Origin: Streptomyces luteogriseus
GTDB taxonomy: Bacteria; Actinomycetota; Actinomycetes; Streptomycetales; Streptomycetaceae
Length of the DNA stretch: 64,000 nt
NCBI RefSeq assembly: GCF_014205055.1
Contig: NZ_JACHMS010000001.1
Location: 8,026,501 to 8,090,500, forward strand
Direction: 5' to 3'
The position numbers and the translations under genes are program-made. Within the stretch, counting starts at the first letter, position 1. Each line of letters starts with the position of its first letter. This document shows positions 34,025 to 42,393 of this stretch, piece after piece. The notes beneath the pieces are model-generated. The model was given only the letters and a program-made list of their open reading frames with translations, was not told the origin of the DNA and did not search any database.

Positions 34025-34869
34025 GTGCGCACTCCGTCCGTCTCGTGGGCCTGCTCGGGGTGGTGCGGCGGGCCGGCCGTCTCGTCGGGAGCTCCCGCGA
34101 CGACCACCCGGCCCCGGACGCGTACCACGTCGACCCGGGTGCCGTAGAGGCGGGAGAGCGACTCGGAGGTCAGCACCTCGTCGGCGGTGCCGACCCGGTG
34201 GCCGCCGCGGGCCAGGTACAGCACCCGGTCGGCCAGGCCCAGCACCGGGTTGATCTCGTGCGTCACGAACACCACCGCCGTGCCGTGGGAGCGGCGCCGG
34301 GCGTCGATCAGCCCGGTGACGGCCCGCTGGTGGTTCAGGTCCAGCGACAGCAACGGCTCGTCGCACAGCAGCAGGCGGGGGTCGGTCGCCAGGGCCTGCC
34401 CGATGCGCACGCGTTGCCGCTCGCCGCCGGAGAGCATCCCGAGCGGGACGTCGGCGTAGGCCGAGGCGCCGACCGACTCCAGGATCCCGTCCACCCGGCG
34501 GCGGACCCCGCCGGTGCGCAGCCGCGGCCCGAAGCGGTGGCCGTCGATGCCGAACCGGACGAGGTCGCGGGCGCGCAGCATGGCCTGCGCGGACAGCGCC
34601 GCCTGCTGCGGGACGTAGCCGATGTGCCGGGCGGCCTCACGCGCGGGCCGGCCGAGGACCGTCAGCGTGCCGGCGGACAGCGGCTGACGGCCCAGCAGGG
34701 CCCGGACGAAGCTGGTCTTGCCCGCGCCGTTCGGGCCCAGCACGGCGAGGAACTCGCCGGGCCGTACGTCGAGATCGAGACCGCTCCACACCTCGCGGTC
34801 GCCGTAGGACAGGGCGGCCGCGCGCAGGGCGACGACGGGCGTGCCGTCCTGCCGGGGTATCGGGGTCAC
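34021..34869 (-). CDS. znuC: Zinc ABC transporter ATPase ZnuC
   Basis: 282-residue ATPase. Walker A is GPNGAGKTS near residue 45, the Q-loop YVPQQ, the signature MLSGGERQR, Walker B LLLCDEPLLSLD and the switch His in VTHEINPV. A roughly 30-residue Pro/His-containing tail (PPHHPEQAHE) may be a metal-binding extension. Start and stop overlap znuA and znuB by 4 bp each. Confidence 0.9.
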   Translation of the reverse strand: MTPIPRQDGTPVVALRAAALSYGDREVWSGLDLDVRPGEFLAVLGPNGAGKTSFVRALLGRQPLSAGTLTVLGRPAREAARHIGYVPQQAALSAQAMLRARDLVRFGIDGHRFGPRLRTGGVRRRVDGILESVGASAYADVPLGMLSGGERQRVRIGQALATDPRLLLCDEPLLSLDLNHQRAVTGLIDARRRSHGTAVVFVTHEINPVLGLADRVLYLARGGHRVGTADEVLTSESLSRLYGTRVDVVRVRGRVVVAGAPDETAGPPHHPEQAHETDGVRT

Positions 34870-35786
34870 TTGGCCAGCGCGCTCGCGAGCGCGTCGAGGT
34901 TGGCGGTCATCCAGCCGAAGTAGTCCTTGCCCGTGGGCAGGGTCTCCGTCACGGGCACGACGGGGATGCCGGCCGCCTTGGCCGCCGCCTCGGCCTTCTC
35001 GGTCTGGGGGCCGGAGGTCTGCTCGTTGTAGACGAGGGCCTTCACCTTCTTGGCGCTGAACAGCGCGAGGCTCTCCTGGAGGACGCGCGGCGAGACGTCG
35101 TCGCCCTCCTCGATCGCCTCGCTGAATGCCGCGGGCGTTCTGTTCACCAGGCCGCTCGCCTCGATCATGTACAGCGGCACCGGTTCGGTGATGGCGACGC
35201 CGTCGCCGCCGTGTGCCTTCTTGATCCGCGCCTCTTCGGCCTCCAGCGGCGCGAGCTTCGCCTTGAAGGCGGCGGCGTTCTTCCCGAAGGCGGCGGCATC
35301 ACCCGGGTCGGCCTCGGCGAGGGCGGTGGCGATCCGGTCGGCGACCTTGGCGACGGTGGGGAAGTCGTACCAGACGTGCTCGTTGAGTTCCCCGCCCTTG
35401 GGCGCGGTCCGGCCGGACACGCCGACCGCGTTGATCACCTGGGCGGAGTCGTCGTGTCCGCTCTTGAGCATGTGGTCGACGAAGTCGTCGTAGCCGCCGC
35501 CGTTCTCGATGACGACCTTCGCCTTGGACAGGGCCAGCTGGTTCTGGGGGTCGGCCTCGTAGGAGTGCGGGTCCTGGTCGGGGTCGCTGATGACCGACGT
35601 GACCTCGACCCGGTCGCCGCCGATGCGCCGGGCGATGTCGCCGTAGACGTTCGTGGAGGCGACCACGGCCACCCGGGCCGGTGCGCTCTTGGCGTCGGCC
35701 GAGCCCGACGAGCTGCCGCAGCCCGCGAGCAGGGCCAGTGACGCACTGGTCAGCAGCGCGAGGCGGCGGGACGTGGACAGGGACAT
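34866..35786 (-). CDS. znuA: Zinc ABC transporter binding lipoprotein ZnuA
   Basis: 306-residue cluster A-I metal-binding protein. The lipoprotein signal is ALLTSASLALLAGC. Metal-site segments are DPHSYEADP, NEHVWYDF and the late Asp/His region. The usual His-rich loop of ZnuA is absent, so Mn2+ cannot be excluded. The ATG at 35786 has GGAGG upstream. It is first in znuACB. A Zur-like box lies 92 bp upstream in the region shared with the divergent YheO-type regulator gene. Confidence 0.88.
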   Translation of the reverse strand: MSLSTSRRLALLTSASLALLAGCGSSSGSADAKSAPARVAVVASTNVYGDIARRIGGDRVEVTSVISDPDQDPHSYEADPQNQLALSKAKVVIENGGGYDDFVDHMLKSGHDDSAQVINAVGVSGRTAPKGGELNEHVWYDFPTVAKVADRIATALAEADPGDAAAFGKNAAAFKAKLAPLEAEEARIKKAHGGDGVAITEPVPLYMIEASGLVNRTPAAFSEAIEEGDDVSPRVLQESLALFSAKKVKALVYNEQTSGPQTEKAEAAAKAAGIPVVPVTETLPTGKDYFGWMTANLDALASALAK

Positions 35787-35878
35787 GACTCCTCCAGGGC
35801 GGACGTGCACAGGGGTGATCGGCAGGCATCACGCTAAGTGGGAATGAATGTCAAAAGCGGTTCTGGGTCGAAGTCATG

Positions 35879-35893
35879 TGAAAACCATTGCCA
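35879..35893. promoter_or_regulatory. Zur-like box upstream of znuACB
   Basis: TGAAAACCATTGCCA matches the recalled Zur consensus at 11 of 15 positions and shares TGAA-ACCATT with the box at 26423. It lies in an AT-rich 180-bp divergent region. A -35-like TTGACA on the minus strand lies about 30 bp nearer to znuA. Confidence 0.5.
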
Positions 35894-35906
35894 ACTGTTG
35901 ATGATG

Positions 35907-35935
35907 CTTGGACTGTCTATCCAAGTCCTGGACTT
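35907..35935 (+). promoter_or_regulatory. Nested palindromes before the YheO-type regulator gene
   Basis: CTTGGA-N7-TCCAAG (35907-35925) overlaps AAGTCC-T-GGACTT (35923-35935); both are perfect inverted repeats. They lie 35-60 bp before the start of the regulator gene, so they are candidate autoregulatory sites. Confidence 0.5.
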
Positions 35936-35969
35936 GTGGTCTAAAGTGGTGGAGGTGAGAGGAGGAGGG

Positions 35970-36650
35970 ATGGCCGACGAGAGGGATGCCGAGCGGGATG
36001 CGATCCTCGCCGCGCTGACGCCGGTCGTGGACGGAATCGCCGCGACCTTCGGACCGGTGTGCGACGTCGTGCTGCACGACTACCGGAACCCAGGGAAATC
36101 GGTGGTCGCCGTGGCCGGATCGGTGACCGGGCGCGAGGTCGGCGGCGCGATGAGCGAGATCGGCATGCGCGTCCTCGCCCGCGGCGACGAGGCGGAGGAC
36201 GACCTGAACTACGTCACCCGCACCCGCAGCGGGACACTGGTGAAGTCCTCCACGATGGTGCTGCGGGACTCCACGGGAGCCGTGTTCGGCGCCCTCTGCG
36301 TCAACGTGGACGTCAGTGCCGTCACCCAGGTCCACGGCCTGCTCGGCGCGCTCGCCGGACTCGACGCCGCCCCGGCGGAGCTGCCGACCACCACCTTCGG
36401 CAACGACATCGACTCCGTCGTCGACGCCCTCGTCGACGTCCACCAGTCGAAGCAGCGGGGCAGCTGGGCGGAGCTCGACCGCGCGGAGCGCCTGGAGCTG
36501 TTCGGCGGGCTGGACAGCCGCGGTGTCTTCGCGGTGCGCGGCGCCGTCGAGCAGGTCGCCGCCCGGCTCGGAATCTCCCGCGCCTCCGCCTACAACTACC
36601 TGTCCCGGGCCCGGGCCGCCCACGACACTTCCACCGGAGGACCCGCGTGA
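35970..36650 (+). CDS. YheO/DauR-type PAS-HTH transcriptional regulator
   Basis: 226 residues. The N-terminal YheO-like PAS domain spans about residues 5-120, starting near AILAALTPVVDGIAATFGPVCDVVLHDY, with GALCVNVDVSAV at its end. A C-terminal HTH (residues 165-220, GAVEQVAARLGISRASAYNYL) follows. The ATG at 35970 has GGAGGAGG upstream. Its stop overlaps the start of a threonine dehydratase-like gene (GTGA), so the two are coupled. It probably controls amino-acid catabolism in response to that substrate, as DauR does for D-arginine. Confidence 0.85.
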   Translation: MADERDAERDAILAALTPVVDGIAATFGPVCDVVLHDYRNPGKSVVAVAGSVTGREVGGAMSEIGMRVLARGDEAEDDLNYVTRTRSGTLVKSSTMVLRDSTGAVFGALCVNVDVSAVTQVHGLLGALAGLDAAPAELPTTTFGNDIDSVVDALVDVHQSKQRGSWAELDRAERLELFGGLDSRGVFAVRGAVEQVAARLGISRASAYNYLSRARAAHDTSTGGPA

Positions 36651-37624
36651 CGACCACCACCCCACCGGTCACCCTCGACGACGTCCGCGACGCCGCCGCC
36701 CGTCTCAAGGGGGTCGCCCACCGCACACCCGTGCTGCGCTCGCGCACCCTCGACGCCCTGGTCGGTGCCGAAGTCCACCTCAAGTGCGAGAACTTCCAGC
36801 GCGTGGGCGCCTTCAAGTTCCGTGGCGCCTACAACGCCGCCTCCCGTCTCACCTCCGAGCAGTTGTCCCGGGGCATCGCCGCCTACTCCTCCGGCAACCA
36901 CGCCCAGGCCGTCGCCCTGGCGGCCCGTGAGCTGGGCACCACCGCGGTCATCGTCATGCCGGAGGACACCCCGCCGTCGAAGCGTGCGGCCACCGTCGGC
37001 TACGGCGCCGAGATCGTCACGTACGACCGCTACACCGGCGACCGCGTCGCCATCGCCGAGGCCCTCGCCGCCGAACGCGGCCTCGCCCTCATCCCGCCCT
37101 ACGAGCACCCGCACGTCATGGCCGGACAGGGCACGGCCGCTCTCGAACTCCTCGAAGAGGCCGGAGAGCTGGATGCGCTGCTGGCGCCGGTCGGCGGCGG
37201 CGGGCTGATGGCCGGCAGCGCCACGGCGGCCAAGGGCCTGCACCCGGGCATCCGCACGGTCGGCGTCGAGCCGGAGACCGGGGACGACACGAAGCGCTCG
37301 CTGGAGGCCGGCCGGCGCATCAGCATCCCGGTCCCGCACACCATCGCCGACGGCCAGGCCCTGCACACACCCGGCGAGCTGACCTTCTCGGTCAACCGAC
37401 GGCTCCTCGACGACGTCGTCCTGGTCACCGACGACGAGATCCGGGACGCGATGCGATTCGCCTTCGAACGCCTGAAGATCGTCGTCGAGCCGAGCGGCGC
37501 CACCCCCCTGGCGGCGCTGCTCACCGGCCGGGCGGGCACCCTGCCGCGCCGGGTCGGCGTCATCGTCTCCGGCGGGAACATCGACACCGGGCGCTTCGCC
37601 GAGCTCTGCGGCAGCGGCGGCTGA
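36647..37624 (+). CDS. PLP-dependent threonine/serine dehydratase
   Basis: 325-residue fold-type II PLP enzyme. The Schiff-base Lys is in VGAFKFRGAYNA near residue 60, SSGNHAQAVAL binds the phosphate side of the substrate, and the Gly loop is VGGGGLMAGSA near residue 180. There is no regulatory ACT domain, so it is of the catabolic type: threonine or serine ammonia-lyase, 3-hydroxyaspartate ammonia-lyase or serine racemase. The GTG start overlaps the regulator gene by 4 bp, which argues for a substrate-induced catabolic role. Confidence 0.88.
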   Translation: MTTTTPPVTLDDVRDAAARLKGVAHRTPVLRSRTLDALVGAEVHLKCENFQRVGAFKFRGAYNAASRLTSEQLSRGIAAYSSGNHAQAVALAARELGTTAVIVMPEDTPPSKRAATVGYGAEIVTYDRYTGDRVAIAEALAAERGLALIPPYEHPHVMAGQGTAALELLEEAGELDALLAPVGGGGLMAGSATAAKGLHPGIRTVGVEPETGDDTKRSLEAGRRISIPVPHTIADGQALHTPGELTFSVNRRLLDDVVLVTDDEIRDAMRFAFERLKIVVEPSGATPLAALLTGRAGTLPRRVGVIVSGGNIDTGRFAELCGSGG

Positions 37625-37766
37625 GCGGGGGCTCCCCGAATGGCGGCCCCGGGTGGCAGGGCGGACAATTGAGAGGTAGCGGGCCGGCCGCCGACGGCGG
37701 TGTCCAGGGCCGCCGGGGCGAGCCGGCCCCCGGCTGCGGAGTATCGCGGCCGGAAGGGAGCCCGTC

Positions 37767-38126
37767 ATGCTGGAAGTGAAGACGCTCGACAAGCCCGACG
37801 AGCGGCGTGATTTCCCCCGCGGCCACCTCGAAGCCATCCACATGACGGAGCTCGACTTCGCCGTGGCCACCTTCGAGCCCGGCTGGCGCTGGACGGAATC
37901 CGTGGCCCCGATCGCGGGCACCGCGACCTGCCAGATGCATCACTACTGCTACATGGCCCAGGGCCGCATGCACATCCGCATGGACGACGGCGGGGAGACC
38001 GAGGTCGGCCCCGGCGACGTCTTCGTCTGCTCGCCCGGTCACGACGCCTGGGTTGTGGGTGACGAACAGGTCGTGGTCTACGACTTCGAGGGACAGACGG
38101 CGAAGGAGTACGCGAAGCAGGAGTAG
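37767..38126 (+). CDS. Cupin-domain protein
   Basis: 119 residues with one cupin barrel: MHHYCYMAQGRMHIRMDDG (motif 1 with the His pair) and PGDVFVCSPGHDAWVVGDE (motif 2 with the last His). GGAAGGGAG precedes the ATG. Stand-alone cupins of this kind bind metal and small ligands, and no specific role can be given. It lies 142 bp after the dehydratase gene and converges on the quinone-oxidoreductase-like gene. Confidence 0.8.
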   Translation: MLEVKTLDKPDERRDFPRGHLEAIHMTELDFAVATFEPGWRWTESVAPIAGTATCQMHHYCYMAQGRMHIRMDDGGETEVGPGDVFVCSPGHDAWVVGDEQVVVYDFEGQTAKEYAKQE

Positions 38127-38149
38127 CATCCACCGGCCGCGCGGGCGCC

Positions 38150-39127
38150 TCATACGGTGATCACCACCTTCGCCCGCGCGTGTTCCACCTCCAGGTACCG
38201 GATCGCCTCGGCCGCCGCGTCGAGCGGATACGTCCGCTCGACGACCGGGGTGATCTTCCCGGACTCGGCCAGCTCCCGCAGCGTCCCGAGGTTCGCCCTG
38301 CTCTGCCGCGCCGACACCTCCAACAACCGCTGGCCGCCCGCGAAGGGCGCCCGGAGCCGCCGTTTGAGGAAGAGCCCCATCGGCCCCACGACGCTGCCGC
38401 CCTCGTACACCCCGCCGCCGGACAGAACGAGCGTCCCGGAGGGGGTCAGCACGCGCCGGAACTCCCCGAGCGAGCGGTTGCCCACCAGGTCCAGGACCAC
38501 GTCGTACCGCCTGCCGCACCGGGCGAAGTCCTCCCGCGTGTAGTCGACGACCCGGTCCGCGCCCAGCGAGCGGACCAGATCCACGTTCCTCGTGCTGCAC
38601 ACGCCCGTCACCTCGGCGCCGAAGGTCTTGCCGAGCTGCACGGCGAAGGTGCCCACGCCCCCCGACGCCCCGTTCACCAGGACCGTCTGCCCCGGCCGCA
38701 CGCCGGCCACCTCGCGCAGGGCCATGAGGGCGGTGTTCCCCGCCAGCGGCACCGCGGCGGCCTGCTCGAAGGTGAGGTTGGCGGGCTTCGGGCCCACCTC
38801 GCCGTCCCGCGCGCACACGTACTCCGCGAACGCGCCGTCCGCCTCCCCATACACCTCGTCGCCGGGCTCCAGCCCCGTGACCCCGGGCCCCAGCGCCTCG
38901 ACACGGCCCGCGAAGTCCCGGCCCCGCACCGGCATCCTGGGCCTGCGCAACCCCATCACACCGCGGCCGAGCAGCGGGTCGCCGCGCATGAAGTGCCAGT
39001 CGTAGGCGTTGACCGAGGCCGCGTGCACCCGCACCAGCACCTCACCGGCCGCCGGCACCGGCCTGTCGATCTCCCGGAACTCCAGCGTGTCCGCCGAGCC
39101 GTACCGGTCCTGCACCACTGCCTTCAT
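38150..39127 (-). CDS. NAD(P)-dependent quinone-oxidoreductase-like alcohol dehydrogenase
   Basis: 325-residue medium-chain dehydrogenase without structural zinc. It has GDEVYGEADGAFAEYV near residue 90, the NADP-binding VLVNGASGGVGTFAVQL near residue 145, and the end segment AIRYLEVEHARAKVVI. The ATG at 39127 has GGAGG 8-10 nt upstream. It probably reduces quinones or enones. It is divergent from the SDR gene that carries two TetR-type operators, which may control both. Confidence 0.88.
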   Translation of the reverse strand: MKAVVQDRYGSADTLEFREIDRPVPAAGEVLVRVHAASVNAYDWHFMRGDPLLGRGVMGLRRPRMPVRGRDFAGRVEALGPGVTGLEPGDEVYGEADGAFAEYVCARDGEVGPKPANLTFEQAAAVPLAGNTALMALREVAGVRPGQTVLVNGASGGVGTFAVQLGKTFGAEVTGVCSTRNVDLVRSLGADRVVDYTREDFARCGRRYDVVLDLVGNRSLGEFRRVLTPSGTLVLSGGGVYEGGSVVGPMGLFLKRRLRAPFAGGQRLLEVSARQSRANLGTLRELAESGKITPVVERTYPLDAAAEAIRYLEVEHARAKVVITV

Positions 39128-39254
39128 GAGGCCCCCTCCGCTCCCGGCGAGCGTAGGGCGTCCCCCGGGCGCGGACCATCGGGGACGAACCCTGATCTTC
39201 TCCGGGGTCGCGCCCCTTCCCTCTCCCTCCGGGCAACCCTCCCCTTGCCCTCGG

Positions 39255-39268
39255 AAACCGATCGGTTT
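39255..39268. promoter_or_regulatory. TetR-type operator, copy 1
   Basis: AAACCGATCGGTTT is a perfect 14-bp palindrome. An identical core recurs at 39286 (31 bp on, three helical turns) and again before the tetR gene at 42347. Confidence 0.75.
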
Positions 39269-39283
39269 ACGCTTCACGGCATG

Positions 39284-39301
39284 GGAAACCGATCGGTTTC
39301 C
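39284..39301. promoter_or_regulatory. TetR-type operator, copy 2
   Basis: GGAAACCGATCGGTTTCC is a perfect 18-bp palindrome ending 26 bp before the SDR start. It is the most extended of three identical cores. Confidence 0.8.
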
Positions 39302-39327
39302 GAACTGAGGACGATGAGGGAGACCCC

Positions 39328-40032
39328 ATGACCGCCATCGAAGGTTCCGTCGCTCTGGTCACCGGCGGCAGCCGTGGCATCGGCAGGGCGCTGGTCGAGG
39401 CCCTGTACGAGCGGGGCGCGCGGAAGGTGTACGCCACCGCCCGGGACCCGCGCACCGTCACGCACCCCGACGCCGTACCGCTGGCCCTGGAGGTGACCGA
39501 CCCCGCATCCGTCGCCGCGGCGGCCGAACGGGCACAGGACGTCACCCTGTTGATCAACAACGCCGGTGCGTCGGTCAACGCCAACTTCCTCGACTCGCCC
39601 GTCGAGGACGTGCGCCGCGAGTTCGAGACCAACTTCTACGGGCCGCTCCTGGTGACCCGGGCCTTCGTCCCGGTCATCGAGCGCAACGGCGGCGGCCACA
39701 TCCTCAACGTCCACTCCGTGCTGTCCTGGATCGGCCTCGCCGGCTCCTACAGCGCGTCCAAGGCCGCCTTCTGGTCGCAGACCAACTCGCTGCGCCTGGA
39801 CCTGAAGCCGCGGGGGATCGACGTCACCGGTCTCCATGTCGGCTACGTGGACACGGACATGACCGTCGGGGTCGACGCCCCCAAGTCCTCGGCCGGATCC
39901 GTCGCGGCCCAGGCTCTCGACGGCATCGCGTCCGGCGCCTACGAGGTGCTGGCCGACGACGTCTCGCGGCAGGTCAAGGCCGGGCTCGCGGCCGACCCCG
40001 CGGCCCTGTACCCGCAGCTCACCGCCGCCTGA
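39328..40032 (+). CDS. SDR-family oxidoreductase
   Basis: 234-residue short-chain dehydrogenase. It has TGGSRGIGRA near residue 12, LINNAGAS near 73, the catalytic Ser in NVHSVLSW and YSASKAA with Tyr/Lys near 147-151. It lacks the usual C-terminal GG segment, as in the classical SDR subgroup of this length. Two perfect TetR-type palindromes lie in its promoter, matching the one before the TetR gene at 42394, so it is the likely main target of that repressor. Confidence 0.88.
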   Translation: MTAIEGSVALVTGGSRGIGRALVEALYERGARKVYATARDPRTVTHPDAVPLALEVTDPASVAAAAERAQDVTLLINNAGASVNANFLDSPVEDVRREFETNFYGPLLVTRAFVPVIERNGGGHILNVHSVLSWIGLAGSYSASKAAFWSQTNSLRLDLKPRGIDVTGLHVGYVDTDMTVGVDAPKSSAGSVAAQALDGIASGAYEVLADDVSRQVKAGLAADPAALYPQLTAA

Positions 40033-41391
40033 TCACACCGGCAGCAGCCGCGCCACCAGTGCGCTCAACTGCCGGGCGTTGCGGCACTCGTGCATCGCGA
40101 CCAGCTCGGCGTAGGCAGGCGCGACGGAGTCGCCCGTACCCCAGCGGGAGCGCTGCTCCGGGTTCAGCCAGTGGACACGGCGGGCGCGTTCGGCGATCTG
40201 CCGCACGGCGGGCAGATTCGGGTCGCTCCGGTTCGTGCGGGCGTCACCCAGCACGAACACGGTCGTGCGCGAACCGACCGCGTCCGCGTACCGCTCGGCG
40301 AACTCGCCCAGCGCCATGCCGTAGTCACTGCTGCCGTGGTAGCCCGTGACCGCCGCCTCCCCCTGGATACGGCTGCTCAGCCCCTCCGGGTCGGCCCGCC
40401 CGCGCTCCAGCAGCCCGGTCACCTCGTCGATCCGGTTGACGAAGGCGAACACACGCACCTTGCTGAACTGCTCGTGCAGCGCCTGCACCAGCAGCATCGT
40501 GAAGTCGGAGAAGCCGGAGACCGACCCCGACACATCGCACAGCAGCACCAGTTCGGGACGGGCGGGCCGTCGTCGGCGCAGCACCGGCCTCATCGGCACC
40601 CCGCCCGTCGACAGCGAACCGCGCAGGGTCCGCCGCAGATCGATCGTGCCCCGCGAGGCGCGACGGCGCCGCGCCGCCAGCCGGGTCGCGAGCTTGCGGG
40701 CCAGAGGCTGAACCGTCCTGCGCAGCTCGGCCAGCCGGTCCTGCCCGGCGAACAGGAAGTCGACCCGGTCGGCGGTCGGGGCCACCGCCCGCCGGGCGAT
40801 CTCGTCCCGGCCGCGCCGCTCGGCGACCCGCCGCCGCGCCTCGGCCGCCACCAGAGCGCGGAAGACGTCGATGCGCCGCCGGACCTCGTCCTCCAGCAAG
40901 CGGTCCGCGAACCCCTGACTCCCGCCCTGCCCCCGGACGTTGTCGCGCACCCGGGCCAGCAGTGTCTGCGGCCGCAGCCGTTCCAGCGTCTGATACGACG
41001 ACCAGCCGTCCGACTCCGGCGAGGAACCGTAGCCGCCGAAACCGTCGACCGCCTCGATCGCCAGCCGGCCCAGCATCGCCCGGTCGTCGGCGGTCAGGGC
41101 GTCGGCCAGCCGGTCCCGCAGGTCCTCCCGCCCGGCTGTCCGCTGCTCCGGCCCGCCGACGCCGCGCGGGAAATAGAGGTCGAAGACGGGGTCGAACACC
41201 TGCCGTTGTCCGGCCCCGTGCAGCAGGGTCGCCGCGAGACCCTCGCGCAGCAGCTCCCGGTCCGCGAGGCCGAGTTCCCCGACCGCCCGCGCCGCGTCGA
41301 CGGTCTCGCCGGTGCCGATCCGCATGCCGTGCGCGCGCAGCGCCCCGACCAGGGACGTCAGCCGCTCGGCGACGCCCGGCGGCGTCGTCAC
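40033..41391 (-). CDS. VWA-domain (CoxE-like) protein
   Basis: 452 residues. The N-terminal half is helical and Arg-rich. The C-terminal half is a von Willebrand A domain with the metal-ion site DVSGSVSGFS near residue 285 and, later, the conserved Thr/Asp region VLGDARTN. CoxE-like proteins work with MoxR AAA+ ATPases as metal-insertion or protein-remodelling chaperones. The GTG start overlaps the MoxR stop by 4 bp. No carbon-monoxide dehydrogenase or other client gene is adjacent. Confidence 0.85.
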   Translation of the reverse strand: MTTPPGVAERLTSLVGALRAHGMRIGTGETVDAARAVGELGLADRELLREGLAATLLHGAGQRQVFDPVFDLYFPRGVGGPEQRTAGREDLRDRLADALTADDRAMLGRLAIEAVDGFGGYGSSPESDGWSSYQTLERLRPQTLLARVRDNVRGQGGSQGFADRLLEDEVRRRIDVFRALVAAEARRRVAERRGRDEIARRAVAPTADRVDFLFAGQDRLAELRRTVQPLARKLATRLAARRRRASRGTIDLRRTLRGSLSTGGVPMRPVLRRRRPARPELVLLCDVSGSVSGFSDFTMLLVQALHEQFSKVRVFAFVNRIDEVTGLLERGRADPEGLSSRIQGEAAVTGYHGSSDYGMALGEFAERYADAVGSRTTVFVLGDARTNRSDPNLPAVRQIAERARRVHWLNPEQRSRWGTGDSVAPAYAELVAMHECRNARQLSALVARLLPV

Positions 41392-42245
41392 AGGGCGTCC
41401 AGGTCGAGCTTGGCCGAGGCCTTGAGCACGTCGTCCTGGTGCTTGAGCAGCACTCCGAGCGTGGCCCGCACGACCGTCTCGTCGAGGGATTCGGCGCCGA
41501 GGGCGAGCAGGGTGTGTGCCCAGTCGACGGTCTCGGCGACCGACGGCACCTTGCGCAGGTCCATCGCCCGCAACGCGCCCACGACCCGCACGACCGAGCG
41601 GGCCAGCGCCTCGTCGAGGCCCGGCACCTTCAGCCGTACGATCCGGCGCTCCAGCTCCTCGTCCGGGAAACCGATGTGCAGGAAGAGGCAGCGCCGGCGC
41701 AGCGCCTCGGACAGTTCGCGGCTCGCGTTCGACGTGAGGACGACGAAGGGGCGCCGCGTCGCCGTGATCGTGCCCAGCTCGGGGACGGTCACCTGGAAGT
41801 CGCTGAGCACCTCCAGCAGCAGGCCCTCCACCTCGACGTCCGCCTTGTCGGTCTCGTCGATCAGCAGGACCTTCGGGTCGTCGCCCCGGATCGCGGTCAG
41901 CAGCGGCCGCGTGAGCAGGAACTCCTCGCTGAAGATGTCCGTACGGGCTTCGTCCCACGTCTCGTCCCGGCCCGCGCTGATGCGCAGGAGCTGCTTGGCG
42001 TGGTTCCACTCGTACAGGGCGCGGGACTCGTCGACGCCCTCGTAGCACTGCAGGCGGACGAGCCGCGCCCCGGCCACCGTGGCGACGGCCTTGGCGAGTT
42101 CCGTCTTGCCGACACCGGCCGGGCCCTCCACCAGGAGCGGCTTGCCGAGCCGGGCAGCGAGGAAGACGGTCGTGGCGACGGCGGGGGAGGCGAGGTAGCC
42201 GGTCTCGGCGAGACGAGCGGAGACGTCGTCGACGGATGTGAACAA
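41388..42245 (-). CDS. MoxR-family AAA+ ATPase
   Basis: 285 residues. Walker A is EGPAGVGKTELAK near residue 40, Walker B VLLIDETDKAD near 127, sensor 1 TSNASREL near 170 and arginine finger ALRRRCLF. It pairs with the CoxE-like VWA protein encoded right after it, with a 4-bp overlap. It is divergent from the TetR gene, so the operator at 42347 may also affect its promoter. Confidence 0.9.
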   Translation of the reverse strand: MFTSVDDVSARLAETGYLASPAVATTVFLAARLGKPLLVEGPAGVGKTELAKAVATVAGARLVRLQCYEGVDESRALYEWNHAKQLLRISAGRDETWDEARTDIFSEEFLLTRPLLTAIRGDDPKVLLIDETDKADVEVEGLLLEVLSDFQVTVPELGTITATRRPFVVLTSNASRELSEALRRRCLFLHIGFPDEELERRIVRLKVPGLDEALARSVVRVVGALRAMDLRKVPSVAETVDWAHTLLALGAESLDETVVRATLGVLLKHQDDVLKASAKLDLDAL

Positions 42246-42346
42246 CGGGGCCTCCAGGACGGCGGCGTGGGACGGACGGTCAGAGCACTATCTAAGCGCT
42301 TGTTCACCCACGTTGTCACGGGGTTCTCCGGTCGGACGGACGCTCT

Positions 42347-42360
42347 AAACCGATCGGTTT
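42347..42360. promoter_or_regulatory. TetR-type operator, copy 3 (autoregulatory)
   Basis: AAACCGATCGGTTT, identical in its 14 bp to the two sites before the SDR gene, lies 34 bp upstream of the tetR start and in the MoxR divergent region. Confidence 0.8.
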
Positions 42361-42393
42361 CCCAGGAGCCCGGGGCGAGGTACTCTCGTCCGT

